From assembly GCA_016215705.1 (NCBI GenBank), contig JACRIR010000022.1:1-13656 (forward strand): a stretch of DNA of 13,656 nucleotides, written 5' to 3'. The DNA is from Candidatus Poribacteria bacterium (GTDB lineage: Bacteria > Abyssobacteria > SURF-5). The notes under the pieces are model-generated. The model was given only the letters and a program-made list of their open reading frames with translations, was not told where the DNA came from and searched no databases. Position numbers and translations under genes: made by a program. Shown here one piece after another: positions 12,591 through 13,656 of this stretch (its first letter is position 1; every line of letters starts with the position of its first letter).

Positions 12591-12641
12591 GTGGGTGTCT
12601 CCCGAAATTCGTCAAATAAGTTCCATACGTCCGGTTCGTGA

Positions 12642-12671
12642 ATGATAGCAGCACGTCAATAAGAATGTCAA
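12642..12671 (-). promoter_or_regulatory. Promoter of the cyclodeaminase-family gene
   Basis: On minus: perfect -35 TTGACA (12666-12671), 18-base spacer, -10 TATCAT (12642-12647, 5 of 6). The predicted start near 12635 gives a 45-base leader. Its -35 box is three bases from that of the tlyA promoter. Confidence 0.75.
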
Positions 12672-12674
12672 TTC

Positions 12675-12703
12675 TTGAACACACCAACCTCTCATGATAT
12701 AAT
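12675..12703 (+). promoter_or_regulatory. Extended -10 promoter of tlyA
   Basis: -35 TTGAAC (12675-12680), 17-base spacer, -10 TATAAT (12698-12703) preceded by TGA, forming an extended -10. The predicted start near 12710 gives a leader of about 27 bases carrying AAGGAG. Confidence 0.8.
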
Positions 12704-12736
12704 TCGATACTTGGAAAGCTAAGGAGTTGAATTCCG

Positions 12737-13489
12737 ATGCAAGTACCCGCCGATAGAAAAGACAGGCTGGATAAACTTCTGGTTGACTTGCATCTTGCGC
12801 CGACACGCGCAAGAGCAAGGTCCTTGATACTGGCGGGCCGCGTCAAAGTCGACTCTCACATTGTCGATAAGGCAGGGGCCCCGGTCAGGCCGGGAAGCGC
12901 AATCGAAGTTGCAGACACAAGCGATTATGTGAGCAGGGGCGGTGAGAAGCTTGAATTTGCACTCCAACATTTCAAGCCCATCATCAAGGACAAAGTCGCA
13001 CTCGACGTGGGCGCCTCGACCGGCGGCTTTACCGAATGTCTCCTTCGGCACGGGGCGCGAAAAGTCTATGCCGTCGACGTAGGTTATGGCCAATTGGCCT
13101 GGCAACTGCGTAACGATCCCCGGGTAATAATCATGGAGCGGAAGAACGCTCGAAACCTGACGGCGGAAATGTTCGATGAGCGCCCCGAATTGGCGACCGT
13201 GGATGTTTCCTTTATCTCGCTCACCCTGGTGGTCCCCCCTATTGCGGGGGTTCTAAGCAGTCCTGCGGATATTATCGCGCTCATAAAGCCTCAATTCGAG
13301 GCAGGACGCGAACACGTGCGAAAGGGTGGGGTTGTTCGAGACGCCGCCATTCACGAGCAGGTGACCCAGAAGATTGTTGAATTCGGGCGTAGCATTGGTC
13401 TTGAGCCGCATGGAGTCGTGGAGTCGCCTCTGTTGGGGCCGGCAGGGAATAAGGAATTCTTCATCTATTTGATCAGGCCAGCACACTGA
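12737..13489 (+). CDS. tlyA: TlyA-family rRNA (cytidine-2'-O)-methyltransferase
   Basis: This 250-residue protein matches TlyA, which 2'-O-methylates rRNA cytidines with S-adenosylmethionine; older annotations call it hemolysin A. An S4 RNA-binding domain covers about 8-65 (RLDKLLVDLHLAPTRARARS and GRVKVDS). YVSRGGEKLEFAL (64-76) is the linker signature. LDVGASTGGFTECLL (89-103) is the SAM site of an FtsJ-type domain. The presumed K-D-K-E tetrad is K71, D156 in TVDVSF, K184 in ALIKPQFE and E240 in GNKEFF. Length is slightly below the usual 260-275. AAGGAG lies ten bases before the ATG. It stands alone on plus with its own promoter, divergent from the cyclodeaminase gene. Confidence 0.95.
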   Translation: MQVPADRKDRLDKLLVDLHLAPTRARARSLILAGRVKVDSHIVDKAGAPVRPGSAIEVADTSDYVSRGGEKLEFALQHFKPIIKDKVALDVGASTGGFTECLLRHGARKVYAVDVGYGQLAWQLRNDPRVIIMERKNARNLTAEMFDERPELATVDVSFISLTLVVPPIAGVLSSPADIIALIKPQFEAGREHVRKGGVVRDAAIHEQVTQKIVEFGRSIGLEPHGVVESPLLGPAGNKEFFIYLIRPAH

Positions 13490-13540
13490 AGAGGCGAAAG
13501 GGGAGAACCGAAGAAGAAAAAGAAAGAAGAAGAACAAAAA

Positions 13541-13569
13541 GGAGATTCTTCGCTTCGCTCAGAATGACA
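13541..13569 (+). repeat. 29-base dispersed repeat, copy 2
   Basis: Identical over 29 bases to 1385-1413. It follows an A/G-rich tract after the tlyA stop codon. No other gene or RNA is recognised from 13490 to the end. Confidence 0.8.
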
Positions 13570-13633
13570 GATTGTGGGTGGTATTCAGTCTTGCCGGAGT
13601 GGCCGCGGTGGAGCAACCGAAGGCAAACCTTGG

Positions 13634-13647
13634 GGATTGCGGATTGG
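13634..13647 (+). repeat. GGATTGC heptamer pair
   Basis: GGATTGC then GGATTGG, followed by an A/G-rich stretch to the window end; same family as 4482-4502. The array may continue beyond the window. Confidence 0.5.
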
Positions 13648-13656
13648 ACAAAGAAG

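Noticed and set aside
13596-13640. A stretch beginning GCCGGAGTGGC that resembles a tRNA start
   Set aside because: It does not form an anticodon arm, T arm or closing acceptor stem; the only fold is a short imperfect CCGAAGG/CCTTGGG hairpin.

Overview
The window is bacterial chromosome, moderately GC-rich in its genes, from a lineage I cannot name. The genes are ordinary bacterial types: two tRNAs, a DMSO-reductase-type molybdoenzyme pair, an enoyl-CoA hydratase, an isoaspartyl methyltransferase, an MFS transporter, an ornithine-cyclodeaminase-family enzyme and a TlyA-type rRNA methyltransferase. Gene density is low. Long gaps are packed with short degenerate repeats. From memory only, this style of intergenic DNA is common in metagenome-derived genomes of uncultured anaerobic phyla. 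No phage, transposase, integrase or CRISPR array is visible.

Layout. 1-530: tRNA-Leu(UAA) and tRNA-Cys(GCA) on the minus strand behind one strong sigma70-type promoter. 532-627: a perfect 22-bp palindrome, then a repeat. 678-3701: a minus-strand dmsA-like gene followed by a dmsB-like four-cluster ferredoxin gene, with a 354-base repeat mosaic between them. 3702-5454: a repeat island without genes. 5455-6288: enoyl-CoA hydratase. 6596-9363: isoaspartyl methyltransferase with a signal-like N-terminus, a J-domain-like protein with NPD in place of HPD, and a helical protein of unknown function, all on plus. 9709-10998: MFS transporter. 11112-12590: a four-helix membrane protein and an ornithine-cyclodeaminase-family protein, both minus. 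12737-13489: tlyA on plus, divergent from the cyclodeaminase gene with back-to-back promoters.

Genes together. DmsA and DmsB would form a molybdenum oxidoreductase with an electron-transfer subunit. There is no Tat signal and no membrane anchor, so it looks soluble and cytoplasmic. The methyltransferase and J-like gene hint at protein maintenance, but this is a weak inference. The rest do not form an obvious pathway.

The most unusual content is between the genes. Nearly every gap holds tiny tandem arrays of 2 to 6 units, about 20-45 bp in total, each family with its own fixed unit length of 7, 8, 9 or 10 bp. GC-rich palindromes lie within some of them and purine-rich linkers often follow them. 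One heptamer family (RGTTYAY) occurs at six well-formed loci in both orientations. Two distant copies of a GGGGACAC palindrome keep base pairing through compensatory changes, as expected of a hairpin-based mobile repeat.
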